A stretch of DNA of 64,000 nt from Saprospiraceae bacterium (lineage in GTDB: Bacteria > Bacteroidota > Bacteroidia > Chitinophagales > Saprospiraceae): NCBI GenBank assembly GCA_019187225.1, contig JABAQQ010000021.1:85211-149210 (forward strand), written 5' to 3'. Shown one piece after another: positions 33,147-42,071 of the stretch. The notes below the pieces were generated by a model that made no database searches, was not told where the DNA came from, and worked only from the letters and a program-made list of their open reading frames with translations. Every line of letters begins with the position of its first letter. The first letter of the stretch is position 1. The position numbers and the translations under genes are program-made.

Positions 33147-34880
33147 TTACATTGAAATGCTGCCCTTCCGGAAAGGCGTCGAGCCGATCATCGCATTGAT
33201 CAGATACGGCACGCCACGATCCATACTCTCAATGGCATGCTGTACCACTTGCGTAAATGCTTCCATTGTCTCCACCCGCTCACCGGCAGCGCCATAACCT
33301 TCGGCTACGCGGTGGTAATCGGAACGCGGCAGGGTGACAGCGGTATCCGACCCGAGCATCTGCACCTGGTCGCGGGCGATCTGCTCCCAGGAGCCGTTGT
33401 TGCCCACGATACCACATACCTTCAGACCGTTTTTGGCGAAAGTTTCAAACTCAGCGAGGCTGTATGCCACACTTCCGTCGCCGTAGATGATCCAGATGTA
33501 ATCTCCCGGATAACACGCCGCCGCGCCCAGTGCGAAGCCGCCGCCCACACCGAGTGTGCCGAATACGCCGGGATCCAGCCAACTGAGGGGTTTGCGCGGT
33601 CGCAGCGTATAGGCCGCGGTAGCCGCGAAGTCGCCGCCGTCGGCCACCAGCACCGAATTATCCGGAAGCATTTTTTCCAATTGCCGGAACAAAGCCAGCG
33701 GATTGATGCCGTTGACCACCTCGTCGGCCATTTGTGCGATCTCCGTTTCGCGCGCTGCTTCACGTTTATTCAACGTTTGTTTCCACTCCGTCCAATCGGG
33801 TAAATTCAGGGCCTCCCGTGCCAGATCCACCACAAACTGACCCGGATCGGTGCAGATGGCACGGTCGGGGCGCAGATTTTTGCGCAATTCGCGCCGGTTC
33901 CGGTTGATGGCGATCTTCCGGGCCTTACGGTTGAGTTGCCTTCCGTAGTCGAGGCGAAAATCGCAGGCGACACCGGCCAGTAGAATGAGGTCGGCTTCGC
34001 GCAATGTTTCCCTGCGGTGGTGGTGTAGTTGTACCGGGCTGTATTGCCCCGTCAATCCCCGCGCCATACCGCTGAGATAGACCGGAATGCCAAGATGATT
34101 AACTGCGACAGCCATTTCCGCTGCAAGGCCGGGCGACATCATGGCCCCGCTGCCCAACAACAGTACCGGGCGGTTGGCTCGATGGAGGGCTTTCGCTACC
34201 GCTTGCAGATCGCCGGCAGCAGAGCGGTCGAAAGTATTTAATATGACCGGACTACCGGATCTCATGTCGCCGATGGCGCCGGCAAAAAGCCGCTCCACAT
34301 GGCGGTTGATATACCATTGGGTGATTTTTTCTACGAGTCCTTTCGCGTCTTTATTCTTTTGCCCGTACCACTCCCGTACCGTCTCTTCCGGATAGAGCAG
34401 ATCCACCGGACATTCCAAAAAGGCTGGCCCCGGCACACCTTCACTGGCGCTGCGCAATGCCCCCCGGAGTTGAGGCGCCAGTTTGCGCAAAGTGTTGACC
34501 TGACTGATGTGTTTGACCGTCGAATGCATCAGCGACAACTGATCTATGTCCTGCAACGCGCCGCGTTTGCGCAGCAAGGTGGCTGTGGCGCCACCCAGCA
34601 GCAGCACGGGTGACTGGGCCAATTGTGCGTTCTTCATGGCTGTGACGGAGTTGGTCACACCCGGACCTGCCGTCACCACAGCCACACCGGGTGTACCTGT
34701 CAGACGGGCAAAGGCATCGGCGGCGAACACTGCCGTCGCCTCGTGCCGAACATCCCAAACCCGGATACCCGCTTTTGCCGCTTCCACGTAAATGGGACCG
34801 ATATGACCGCCACACAAGGTGAATAAATGCCCGATGCCGTGTTTTTGAAGTATTTGAGCGATGATTTCTCCGCCGTTCAT
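33147..34880 (-). CDS. Thiamine-diphosphate-dependent enzyme (ILVBL / 2-hydroxyacyl-CoA lyase-like)
   Basis: A 577-residue enzyme with the three-domain layout of acetolactate-synthase-like proteins. Pyr domain: [20 protein letters not shown] with the cofactor-activating Glu. A middle domain follows: [22 protein letters not shown] domain: [19 protein letters not shown] and a following NN ([13 protein letters not shown]), the ThDP-Mg motif. Overall similarity is to the ILVBL/HACL branch rather than to biosynthetic acetolactate synthase, since no small-subunit gene or valine/isoleucine genes are nearby. Cleavage of 2-hydroxyacyl-CoA is the leading hypothesis. The upstream in-frame extension to 34973 is not supported by the family. 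Confidence 0.82.
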   Translation of the reverse strand: MNGGEIIAQILQKHGIGHLFTLCGGHIGPIYVEAAKAGIRVWDVRHEATAVFAADAFARLTGTPGVAVVTAGPGVTNSVTAMKNAQLAQSPVLLLGGATATLLRKRGALQDIDQLSLMHSTVKHISQVNTLRKLAPQLRGALRSASEGVPGPAFLECPVDLLYPEETVREWYGQKNKDAKGLVEKITQWYINRHVERLFAGAIGDMRSGSPVILNTFDRSAAGDLQAVAKALHRANRPVLLLGSGAMMSPGLAAEMAVAVNHLGIPVYLSGMARGLTGQYSPVQLHHHRRETLREADLILLAGVACDFRLDYGRQLNRKARKIAINRNRRELRKNLRPDRAICTDPGQFVVDLAREALNLPDWTEWKQTLNKREAARETEIAQMADEVVNGINPLALFRQLEKMLPDNSVLVADGGDFAATAAYTLRPRKPLSWLDPGVFGTLGVGGGFALGAAACYPGDYIWIIYGDGSVAYSLAEFETFAKNGLKVCGIVGNNGSWEQIARDQVQMLGSDTAVTLPRSDYHRVAEGYGAAGERVETMEAFTQVVQHAIESMDRGVPYLINAMIGSTPFRKGSISM

Positions 34881-34996
34881 AAGTTGAAATTGTTGGAAGA
34901 AAGGTAAGCCGGATTGTATTGGCGGGAAACGATTGTTATCAATGAAAGGGGTAATCCTGATCATGGAAAGCATCCCTCAGATATGTAAAATCTGTG

Positions 34997-35004
34997 TAAC
35001 TTTG
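34997..35004 (+). promoter_or_regulatory. -7 promoter box TAACTTTG
   Basis: Exact TAnnTTTG match 16 nt before ATG 35021. No palindrome lies at the 26-nt distance, so this promoter differs from the GTTAC group. Confidence 0.55.
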
Positions 35005-35020
35005 CTGTAAACACAATCCG

Positions 35021-35983
35021 ATGAATAACGCAAAAGGGTATAAACCTACCTTTCTGGGACGACGGTTGAAAGTTGCCTTTCCCCAACCCGGAGAGGCTCA
35101 TAAAAAAGACCTTGCTCCGGTAAAAGGCAGTCGCAACTCCGTGCTTCACTACCCGCATCACAGCGTGGTGTTGAGCCGGAAACGGAAGTTTCCTTTTTTT
35201 ACTGCGGTCAACATCGACAGCGCGGCGTTCCGGGGACTCAAACGGAATTCCCTTTTTAACGGCGGAAGCGACCGTTGGGCAATTGACGAGCGGGCGCGTG
35301 AATACCAGTGGGGAGACGAACTCTATTCTGAAGAAGGCAGCCACTTCGACAAGGGGCATTTGGTCAAGCGGGAAGACCCGCAATGGGGAGATGACGATGC
35401 CGTAGCCTCAGAAGCTGCCCGTTCCACCTTTTATTATTCCAATTGTGCGCCGCAGGTACCTGAACTGAACCGGCAGGAATGGCGCAGTCTTGAAGATTAC
35501 ATCCTGAAAAAAGAATCGGCGCCCAACAAGCTCCGGGTATGTGTTTTTACCGGCCCGGTATTGTCCGACAACGACCCGGTATTCGTCCGCCCCGTAAAAG
35601 GGAAGGAAGTGCAGATACCCGTGCTGTTCTGGAAAGTCATTTATTTCACGGCTGATGGAAAAAACCTCTACCGGGTGGCCTTCCTGATGGGCCAGGAGAA
35701 GCTATTGCTGAAGCGGCGCATTGTGCGGCCAAAAGAAGGAGAGTTGGAAGCCGTGGTGCGCAAGCCCGCCCTTTTCAACGATTTTGAGGATTCCTCCACT
35801 TATCAGGTCAATATCGAAACGGTGGAAAAGTTGACTGGATTGTCTTTTTCGCCCGCTGCAGACCCCTACCGCGACAAGCGCCCGGTGAAGATCATCTTGA
35901 AAAAAGTGGAAGTTGGCGACCTGGAGCGTTTTCCCGGCAACAATGCTTTGGATTTTGAATTGGACGGGCTTGTGTTGAAATGA
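35021..35983 (+). CDS. DNA/RNA non-specific endonuclease family protein
   Basis: A 320-residue protein of the beta-beta-alpha-Me NUC1 family. The active-site motif appears as FDKGHLVKREDPQWGD near residue 108, where the usual DRGH is DKGH. The catalytic His and the downstream Asn of STFYYSNCAPQVPELN are present. GPVLSDNDPVF and IPVLFWKVIYF also match the family. No signal peptide was seen, so it might act inside the cell or be exported by another route. These enzymes degrade single- and double-stranded nucleic acids. Replacement of the motif Arg by Lys may affect activity. Confidence 0.85.
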   Translation: MNNAKGYKPTFLGRRLKVAFPQPGEAHKKDLAPVKGSRNSVLHYPHHSVVLSRKRKFPFFTAVNIDSAAFRGLKRNSLFNGGSDRWAIDERAREYQWGDELYSEEGSHFDKGHLVKREDPQWGDDDAVASEAARSTFYYSNCAPQVPELNRQEWRSLEDYILKKESAPNKLRVCVFTGPVLSDNDPVFVRPVKGKEVQIPVLFWKVIYFTADGKNLYRVAFLMGQEKLLLKRRIVRPKEGELEAVVRKPALFNDFEDSSTYQVNIETVEKLTGLSFSPAADPYRDKRPVKIILKKVEVGDLERFPGNNALDFELDGLVLK

Positions 35984-35989
35984 CCGGAT

Positions 35990-36949
35990 TTACCGCACCA
36001 ACAAAACGGAATTGACGTAGCCGTCCCACGTAGTTTCGGTGCGCGGGTTAGCAGGATCGGTCATCCAGTTGCCGTCTACAATAAATTTGTACAGGTGTTT
36101 ACCTCCTACCAGCGGTATTTCGGTGGTCCAGCCACTTTCTGTCCGGCGCATTTTCAGGGCTTTTTCATTCCAGTCGTTAAAACTGCCCGACAGTATCACG
36201 GTGCGTGCATCATCGAAGCCCATTAAGTCGAACCGCACCTGTTTGGTGACGCGCAGCACGGAGTTGAAGGTATAGTATTGGTTGCGCCTTTTTTCCCGGT
36301 TGGCCGGGTCTTCCATCCATTTGCCGTCGGCGATGAATTTGTATTCGTACACCCCCGGCGCCAGCGACAGGCGCAATTCCCAACCATCGGCCACACGACG
36401 CATTTTCAGCGCTGTTTCGTCCCAATTGTTGAAGGTGCCGGTCAGAATGACCTGTTTGTTTTGGGTATAACCTTTCAGCCGGAACAATACATTGCCTGTA
36501 TCGGCGGAAGAAGGCGCGGGCGCATTCGGATTTTTAAGGTTGTACCAGCCCAGCACCCCTTGTTTTTTCAACATGGAATCGGTGGCGGTCCAGTAGGCTC
36601 CATTGATGACGAACTTGAATTGCCAGTTGGGCGCGTCCTTCAAATCCTTGAGATGTTTGCGCAACTGGTAGCGGTAGGGATCTATCTGATGCATCGTCCA
36701 CCCTTCTTCCGACCAGTTGTTGAAAGTGCCGGAAACAGCAACTTGCAGAATACCGAGGTCGGCAAAATCAACGGCCGTACTGTCGGACGCGCGCAGGGTC
36801 GCTTCATAAGCACGCACGTCGAACTCGAACACGACCTCGTCGCCTTCAAAATAGTATGTACCGTACTTGCTCCTGGCAGTATCAATCTGTGCCGTCGCCC
36901 AAACGGACAAGGCCAGAAAAAAGATACTTGCTGTATATTTGAGTCCCAT
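35990..36949 (-). CDS. Secreted protein with three glycogen-binding (AMPK/CBM48-like) domains
   Basis: A 319-residue exported protein (signal MGLKYTASIFFLALSVWATA). It carries three CBM48-type modules, each with a xGxFNxWxE turn: VSGTFNNWSEEGW near residue 75, LTGTFNNWDETALKMRR, and LSGSFNDWNEKALKMRR. The last two end with YKFIADGKWMEDPANRE and YKFIVDGNWMTDPANPR, typical of carbohydrate-binding domains of AMPK beta subunits. No catalytic domain is present. It may bind alpha-glucans outside the cytoplasm. The next gene on the minus strand is an aspartyl protease-like gene; no direct link to glycogen debranching at 1.1 kb is visible. Confidence 0.82.
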   Translation of the reverse strand: MGLKYTASIFFLALSVWATAQIDTARSKYGTYYFEGDEVVFEFDVRAYEATLRASDSTAVDFADLGILQVAVSGTFNNWSEEGWTMHQIDPYRYQLRKHLKDLKDAPNWQFKFVINGAYWTATDSMLKKQGVLGWYNLKNPNAPAPSSADTGNVLFRLKGYTQNKQVILTGTFNNWDETALKMRRVADGWELRLSLAPGVYEYKFIADGKWMEDPANREKRRNQYYTFNSVLRVTKQVRFDLMGFDDARTVILSGSFNDWNEKALKMRRTESGWTTEIPLVGGKHLYKFIVDGNWMTDPANPRTETTWDGYVNSVLLVR

Positions 36950-37067
36950 TGTATTGATCGTTTTGATGTCAGAGTCAGCGCGAAGTGGTTTTGAACGACA
37001 TTCACTTTTAAAAGACTGGTTACCAACAATTTTAAACAACTCAAACCATTCAAACCACTTTCAAACG

Positions 37068-37277
37068 ACTATATAACGCAAGTTGTGACCTATCTTTTCC
37101 ATTCCCGGAAACTGTCATTCCGTAACGCAGTGAAGGAAACTACACAACTCAAGTAACCCGAAATGTTGTAAAAAGCGTAGGATTTCGGGATAAAGTATGT
37201 CGTGTAGATGTCTTCACTGCGTTCCGACACGACAACCCTCGGGGTGAAACAATAGGTCACAACTTGAGTTATATAGT
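37068..37277 (+). mobile_element. Folded repeat element with 26-bp terminal inverted repeats
   Basis: ACTATATAACGCAAGTTGTG... (37068-37093) pairs with 37252-37277 at 25 of 26 positions. Inside, GTAACGCAGTGAAG is roughly complementary to CTTCACTGCGTTCC, and AACCCGAAAT to ATTTCGGG, so the 210 bp is nested palindromes. The phrase GTCATTCCGTAACGCAGTGA resembles short intergenic repeats common in Bacteroidota. A MITE or a structured non-coding RNA are alternatives. It is preceded by a CAAACCATT-type word repeat (37025-37067). Confidence 0.6.
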
Positions 37278-37344
37278 TTCCGGTTATTGCCCAATTCTCC
37301 CCATTGATTTCATTGACTCCATTTGCCACATTGGCCCCATTCCA

Positions 37345-38319
37345 TCAAGGTCTTTCTTTGACGTAAAAAGTTATCCGTCGTTTCCGGTGGTTGATACTGA
37401 CCGGTCGTTGCGACAGGAATTCATATCCCAACACGCCGTCGAGGTCGGTCTCGCAGGCAGCGTTGATCTCGTTGAGATTGGTCAGGATCGTTGCCATCGG
37501 CTTGAAATGGAATGTGTCGAGGCTGGCGTTTTGCAACACACCGCTGAATACTTCGAGACTTTGATTGCCCGTTCCGTGGAGTTTGACGCGTTTGCGAATT
37601 TCAAAATTTTCTTTCAAAAAGCGGTTGCCGGCAGTGTTGCTCAGCAAATTTTGCTCGGCGCCGGAATCGAGACCGAATTTTTTTTCCTTTTTGGCGCCGA
37701 AACGGAGCCATACTACCGCTATATGCCCGGCCGTTTCGATGGTAGCGCTGCCCAGCGGTTTGTATTCCCAGCGGGGCAAGGGCTCCATCTGTTGGCCGTT
37801 CCGGTCGGTGCGGATCAACACCAGCAGCGAAGCGTCATAGTCGAACAGTATTTCGTAATCTTTGAAGACCGAATGGCCGATCAAGCCGACCAGGTCGGTT
37901 TTTTTCGCGTTTTCGATGTGCGTGAAGTCAATTACTTCGGCTCCGATGTTGGTAGCCAACAGATTGTCGAGCCGGAAAGTATCCACTTTGGCGGCGCCCA
38001 ACACCTGCACCCTGCCTGTCACACCACCGCCCTCTGCTACTGCCGCACTTCCTCTCCTGCCAAAATACCGGTAATTGAGCAGTAAACCGCTGGCGCCCGT
38101 ATCGAAGAAAAAATTGCCCTCGATGCTGTCTATCTGCGCCCGCACCGTGATGACCGTACCCGTGAGTGTAAATGGTATCCGGATGATGTTGGGACCCAGC
38201 CATTCGGATTCCGTCAGGACCAAGTCCCACCCACCAATGGCATGTGCGGGAATTCCGGCAGCAATCAGAAACAATACTTGAATAACCCGGAATAAACGGG
38301 AGCAAAGATTCGCTTTCAT
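37345..38319 (-). CDS. Secreted retropepsin-like aspartyl protease domain protein
   Basis: A 324-residue product with a signal peptide (LFRVIQVLFLIAAGIPAHA) and two retropepsin-like halves. The first active-site motif is FFFDTGASGLLLN near residue 70. The second is FGLDSGAEQNLLS near 215, where the usual DTG is DSG. LDGVLGYEFLSQRPVSINHR matches the C-terminal strand of clan AA proteases. It is probably periplasmic. The start at 38319 is supported by the signal peptide and by the upstream -7 box. The frame is open further upstream, but that part overlaps the divergent CBS gene. Confidence 0.75.
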   Translation of the reverse strand: MKANLCSRLFRVIQVLFLIAAGIPAHAIGGWDLVLTESEWLGPNIIRIPFTLTGTVITVRAQIDSIEGNFFFDTGASGLLLNYRYFGRRGSAAVAEGGGVTGRVQVLGAAKVDTFRLDNLLATNIGAEVIDFTHIENAKKTDLVGLIGHSVFKDYEILFDYDASLLVLIRTDRNGQQMEPLPRWEYKPLGSATIETAGHIAVVWLRFGAKKEKKFGLDSGAEQNLLSNTAGNRFLKENFEIRKRVKLHGTGNQSLEVFSGVLQNASLDTFHFKPMATILTNLNEINAACETDLDGVLGYEFLSQRPVSINHRKRRITFYVKERP

Positions 38320-38336
38320 AGATGGCTCAAAGAACG

Positions 38337-38344
38337 CAAAATTA
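38337..38344 (-). promoter_or_regulatory. -7 promoter box TAATTTTG (minus strand)
   Basis: Matches TAnnTTTG, 17 nt upstream of the ATG at 38319. Confidence 0.5.
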
Positions 38345-38413
38345 CCCTGGCAGTTGATTCTTATCATTCCTGAAATGATCCCGGTATGCGCAGATTTGCG
38401 CAAAACAAGAACA

Positions 38414-38833
38414 ATGATAAACGAACCCATTGCAGCGATTATGACCCCCGATGTGGTCACCATCGAAATCCGCGAACCCCTCGAAAAAGCGCAAACCCTG
38501 ATGCAACAACACCACATCCGGCATCTACCGGTGGTAAAAATGGGCAAATTGGTCGGCATGCTCAGCCTGACCGACCTGATGCGCCTGAGTTTTTCCGACA
38601 ATTTCGGCGAAACGGAGTCCGAAGCCGACCTCGCTGTTTTCAGAATGCTCGGCATCCGACACGTAATGAAAGCGCACCCGGAAACCATCACGCCCGCACA
38701 CACCATCCGCGAAGCTGCGGAAATTCTCGCCAACCGGGAATTTCACGCGCTCCCGGTGGTGGAAGACGACAGAGTGGTGGGGATGGTCACCACAACCGAT
38801 CTGATACGGTATTTTTTAAAAACAGGGGTATAA
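38414..38833 (+). CDS. Two-CBS-domain protein
   Basis: A 139-residue cytoplasmic protein made of two CBS motifs: PLEKAQTLMQQHHIRHLPVV followed by KLVGMLSLTDLMRL, and TIREAAEILANREFHALPVV followed by RVVGMVTTTDLIRYFL. The pair forms a Bateman module that usually binds adenosine nucleotides. No catalytic partner is fused. Divergent from the aspartyl protease gene. The gene is followed by a TTTTTGACATTGGAC-type inverted repeat. Confidence 0.88.
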   Translation: MINEPIAAIMTPDVVTIEIREPLEKAQTLMQQHHIRHLPVVKMGKLVGMLSLTDLMRLSFSDNFGETESEADLAVFRMLGIRHVMKAHPETITPAHTIREAAEILANREFHALPVVEDDRVVGMVTTTDLIRYFLKTGV

Positions 38834-38843
38834 GTACATAGAT

Positions 38844-38930
38844 AATGGATTTTTGACATTGGACATTTGACCAAATGATTGGTTGTTAAGGTCAAACGTC
38901 CAACGTCCAATGTCAAAAATCCAATGTCCG
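38844..38930 (+). repeat. Inverted repeat of TTGGAC words
   Basis: AATGGATTTTTGACATTGG on the left pairs with CCAATGTCAAAAATCCAATG on the right. Additional TTGGACATTTGACC pairs with GGTCAAACGTCCAA inside. It ends about 28 nt before ATG 38959. Confidence 0.8.
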
Positions 38931-38958
38931 CATGCTTAATACCTGAAAATCAACAATC

Positions 38959-39408
38959 ATGGAACCTGTTTCTTTGTCAGTCACCAGTACCGCCTTCGCG
39001 GAAGGGGAATACATACCGGCTAAATATACCTGCGACGGCATCAACATCAATCCGCCGTTGGACGTGGAGGGTATACCTTCGGAAACGCAATCGCTGGCCT
39101 TGATCGTGGACGACCCCGACGCGCCCATGGGGACATGGGTTCATTGGGTGGTTTGGAACATTCCGGTATCGAAGCATATCGCCGAAAACCATATTCCGGG
39201 GGAGGAAGGGATGAATGACTTTCACCAACTGCATTATGGCGGCCCCTGTCCGCCGGGCGGTACCCACCGCTATTTTTTCAAAATATATGCGCTGGATACA
39301 ACGCTGAAGTTGCCGTCCGGCACCAACAAAACGCAATTGGAAAATGCGATGCACGGACATATTGTGGGCTACGGCGCTTTGATGGGTCTATATTCGCGGA
39401 TGCGTTGA
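38959..39408 (+). CDS. YbhB/YbcL-type PEBP (Raf kinase inhibitor-like) protein
   Basis: A 149-residue protein with the two conserved PEBP regions: DDPDAPMGTWVHWVVWNIP near residue 53 and YGGPCPPGGTHRYFFKIYAL near 93. Both line the anion-binding pocket. Bacterial members have no settled function. It is cytoplasmic (no signal peptide) and convergent with the RtcB gene. Confidence 0.88.
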   Translation: MEPVSLSVTSTAFAEGEYIPAKYTCDGININPPLDVEGIPSETQSLALIVDDPDAPMGTWVHWVVWNIPVSKHIAENHIPGEEGMNDFHQLHYGGPCPPGGTHRYFFKIYALDTTLKLPSGTNKTQLENAMHGHIVGYGALMGLYSRMR

Positions 39409-39430
39409 ACCAATTGATTTTTCTTATGTA

Positions 39431-40873
39431 TCAGCCTTTTATAACCGCAAGCGGACGCAATTTAGCCACTTTGAGCGCAATACCGGCGCGATGCATCGTT
39501 TCCACCACAAGGTTGACGTCCTTGTAGGCGATGGGTGCTTCTTCGGCAATGCCGCTGAACGAACCGGCCTCGACATAGATACCTGCCTTCAAAAGTTCCG
39601 CTTTAAGTTGGGGTGCATTCACCTGCCTTTTGGCGGCGCGGCGGGAAAGACTGCGCCCCGCGCCGTGGCAGGAGGTGCCAAAAGAAGCCTCCATGCCCGC
39701 CTGTGTTCCCAATAAAATATACGAGGCTGTGCCCATACTTCCGGGAATGAGCACCGGCTGGCCGATGTCGCGCAAACCGGCGGGCAATTCCGTAAAGCCT
39801 GCCCCGAATGCCCGTGTGGCGCCTTTCCGGTGGACGATGAGTTTCATTTTCCGGCCGTCTATTTTGTGTTCTTCGATCTTGGCGATGTTGTGCGCTACAT
39901 CGTACAGCAGGTGCAATGTGCCGCCTTTTTTCCCCAATACATTCGTCCAGGCGGTGCGCACTTCGTGGGTGATCACTTCGCGGTTGCACCAGGCGAAATT
40001 GGCGGCAGCGCACATGGCTTTGAAGTAATCCTGCCCCTCCGGAGAATGGAGCGGGACGCAGGCGAGTTCGCGGTCGGGCATTTTGATGCCGTATTTATCC
40101 ATCGCGCCCACCATGACGCGCAGGTAATCGGTAGCAACCTGGTGCCCCAGGCCCCGCGAGCCGGTGTGGATAAGCACGACGACCTGACCGGGATGGATGC
40201 CGAAAGCGCGGGCTGCCGTTTCGTGATAGATTTCTTCCACCCGATCCACCTCGACAAAGTGATTGCCCGAACCGATGGTGCCCAATTGGTCGTGCCCGCG
40301 CATTTTGGCGGCTTCGGAAACACATCCGGGGTCGGCCTCCGCGAGCCGGCCGTGACTTTCGATGTGCAACAGGTCCTCCGGTCGCCCCATTCCCTGTCGC
40401 ACGGCCCATTCGGCGCCCTGGGACAGCACCGCATCCATTCCCTTTTCTGACAATTTGACTGCGCCGCCCTTGCCCACGCCGGAAGGTATCTGTGCATACA
40501 GTTCTTTTGAAAGCGCCTCCAGTTTGTTTTGCACGTCTTCAAAATACAACTCCGACACCAACAGCCGCACCCCGCAGTTGATGTCGTAGCCGATCCCGCC
40601 CGGCGAAATAACACCGTCAGGGTAGCAGGTAGCCGCCACGCCGCCGATGGGAAATCCGTATCCTTCGTGCGCATCGGGCATTACCATAGCGGCGCCGACG
40701 ATACCGGGCAGGGTCGCCACATTGACCAATTGCTCCAGCGAACGGTCGGCGAGCATGGGTTCCAGCAAGGATTCGAGGGCATAAATACGCGCCGGGACAC
40801 GCATGTCGGCGCGGTAGCCCTGCGGGATTTCCCACAGATATTCGGCAAGGCGCAGCAGTTGTGCTTTTTCCAT
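39431..40873 (-). CDS. rtcB: RNA-splicing ligase RtcB
   Basis: A 480-residue RtcB ligase. Visible motifs are the metal-binding GIGYDINCGVRLLVSEL with Cys100, GTIGSGNHFVEVD near 205, LIHTGSRGLGHQ, and SCHGAGRSLSR near 410 with the His that is guanylylated in RtcB. It joins RNA 2',3'-cyclic phosphate ends to 5'-OH ends using GTP and Mn2+. An archease gene lies 17 nt upstream on the same strand, so the two form a repair operon. No RtcA or RtcR gene is near. It starts from ATG 40873. Confidence 0.93.
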   Translation of the reverse strand: MEKAQLLRLAEYLWEIPQGYRADMRVPARIYALESLLEPMLADRSLEQLVNVATLPGIVGAAMVMPDAHEGYGFPIGGVAATCYPDGVISPGGIGYDINCGVRLLVSELYFEDVQNKLEALSKELYAQIPSGVGKGGAVKLSEKGMDAVLSQGAEWAVRQGMGRPEDLLHIESHGRLAEADPGCVSEAAKMRGHDQLGTIGSGNHFVEVDRVEEIYHETAARAFGIHPGQVVVLIHTGSRGLGHQVATDYLRVMVGAMDKYGIKMPDRELACVPLHSPEGQDYFKAMCAAANFAWCNREVITHEVRTAWTNVLGKKGGTLHLLYDVAHNIAKIEEHKIDGRKMKLIVHRKGATRAFGAGFTELPAGLRDIGQPVLIPGSMGTASYILLGTQAGMEASFGTSCHGAGRSLSRRAAKRQVNAPQLKAELLKAGIYVEAGSFSGIAEEAPIAYKDVNLVVETMHRAGIALKVAKLRPLAVIKG

Positions 40874-40890
40874 GGTTTCCGTATTGATGA

Positions 40891-41322
40891 TCAGATATCG
40901 AAGATGATGCACGTGCTCCAGCGACCCGTTTTTTCATTGCGAACCACCTCGGCCTCGTGGTAGGTGACGGCTTTGATGTCGTCGTCGAAGTTTCTTATTG
41001 TATAGCCCGATACAGTAGCCTGAAGATATTGAAGTGACATTTCAAAGAAGTCAACCCGGCAAAAAAGGGCTTTCCCGGTATGGGTGGCGGTCAGTATTTC
41101 GGAAAGGAAATCCACGAGCAGGATGGTGGCGTCCGGCGCCCGGATGTCTATTTTGCGCGTAATGTCCAACACACCGGGTTTTCCGCAGCCGTTCTTTTTC
41201 AACACGCGGTTCATGGCTTCCAATCCGCCCCGAAACAAAGCTTCCTGCGAATCCGCCTCGATTTGAACGCGAACATCGGCGGTGTGGGGCAAAAAGCGGA
41301 TCTTATATTCTTTATTCGGCAT
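40891..41322 (-). CDS. Archease (RtcB cofactor)
   Basis: A 143-residue protein with the archease pattern: YKIRFLPHTADVRVQIEADS at the N-terminus (conserved His-Thr-Ala-Asp), LLVDFLSEILTATH in the middle, and a C-terminal AVTYHEAEVVRNEKTGRWST. Archease increases RtcB turnover by helping guanylylation. The gene lies directly upstream of rtcB with 17 nt between, so co-transcription is likely. ATG 41322 is preferred; a TTG at 41352 would add a short tail absent from archease. Confidence 0.88.
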   Translation of the reverse strand: MPNKEYKIRFLPHTADVRVQIEADSQEALFRGGLEAMNRVLKKNGCGKPGVLDITRKIDIRAPDATILLVDFLSEILTATHTGKALFCRVDFFEMSLQYLQATVSGYTIRNFDDDIKAVTYHEAEVVRNEKTGRWSTCIIFDI

Positions 41323-41458
41323 GAATTGTATGTTCAAAGGTTCATCATTCAAATACCGGGGTTTATGACAAAGATCAAGGCAGAGGTTGAGATTAGTTGT
41401 AGGTAAAATTCCTGAAACCGGCTCAACTTTGTGCCGTTCAATTCAAAAACTTCAATGT

Positions 41459-41908
41459 ATGAAACAAGTTAAAACCGGTATTTGGCTCGATTTCAAAGAT
41501 GCCTATGTGATTTCTTTCGATGAAAATGAAAATGCGAGCGTTCAGCATGTTCATTCGGAAGTGACCCACCCCGCCACTAAGGGCGGTTCGCGTTCCAAAA
41601 CGCCGTGGGGGCCGCAGTTTGCGCCGCCCGACAGCACCAATGAAGAGCGGGCCAAACACGAAGAACACCATTATTTCCAACAGGTGATGGAACTCATTTC
41701 CCCGGAAACGGATCAGCTCGTGATATTTGGCCCTGCGGAAGCCAAAATAGGTTTGAAAAAAGAGATCGAGCGCATCAAACACTACCACCCGCGCCTGCGC
41801 GCCGTGTTGCCTTCGGATTATATCTCCCAAAAAGAAATGGTCGTATTGGTCCGGAATTTCTTTGAAAATCCGGGGAACTACATCAAACCGGAAGAAGAGG
41901 AGCTATAG
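41459..41908 (+). CDS. Conserved hypothetical protein (eRF1/host-attachment-like)
   Basis: A 149-residue soluble protein. VKTGIWLDFKDAYVISFDEN at the N-terminus and QLVIFGPAEAKIGLKKEI in the middle resemble the small eRF1-domain or host-attachment-like proteins of Bacteroidota, which end with a helix like that here (KEMVVLVRNFFENP). The function is unknown. Divergent from the archease/rtcB operon, sharing about 135 nt of upstream DNA. Confidence 0.6.
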   Translation: MKQVKTGIWLDFKDAYVISFDENENASVQHVHSEVTHPATKGGSRSKTPWGPQFAPPDSTNEERAKHEEHHYFQQVMELISPETDQLVIFGPAEAKIGLKKEIERIKHYHPRLRAVLPSDYISQKEMVVLVRNFFENPGNYIKPEEEEL

Positions 41909-41934
41909 AAATTTAAAAGTGCCCGATGTTTGCA

Positions 41935-42014
41935 GATTTTCGCAGAAAAACCAGGCAGAGGGTGTCGGAAACATTTCATTTTCGGCACTTTCTCTGTTAT
42001 TTTCTGCGAAAATC
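41935..42014 (+). repeat. Inverted repeat with 15-bp perfect arms
   Basis: GATTTTCGCAGAAAA (41935-41949) is exactly complementary to 42000-42014. Flanking bases (GCCCG ... GGGGC) and an inner TCGGAAA/TTTTCGG pair extend the fold. It ends 57 nt before ATG 42072. Confidence 0.75.
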
Positions 42015-42071
42015 CGGGGCAAGGCCGTTAGTCATGCGAAAGTACCATTTATCAACAAAGACATCAGTGCT

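Noticed and set aside
35021-35983. Part of the defence island
   Set aside because: It is 18 kb away from the restriction-modification genes with housekeeping genes between, so proximity gives no support.
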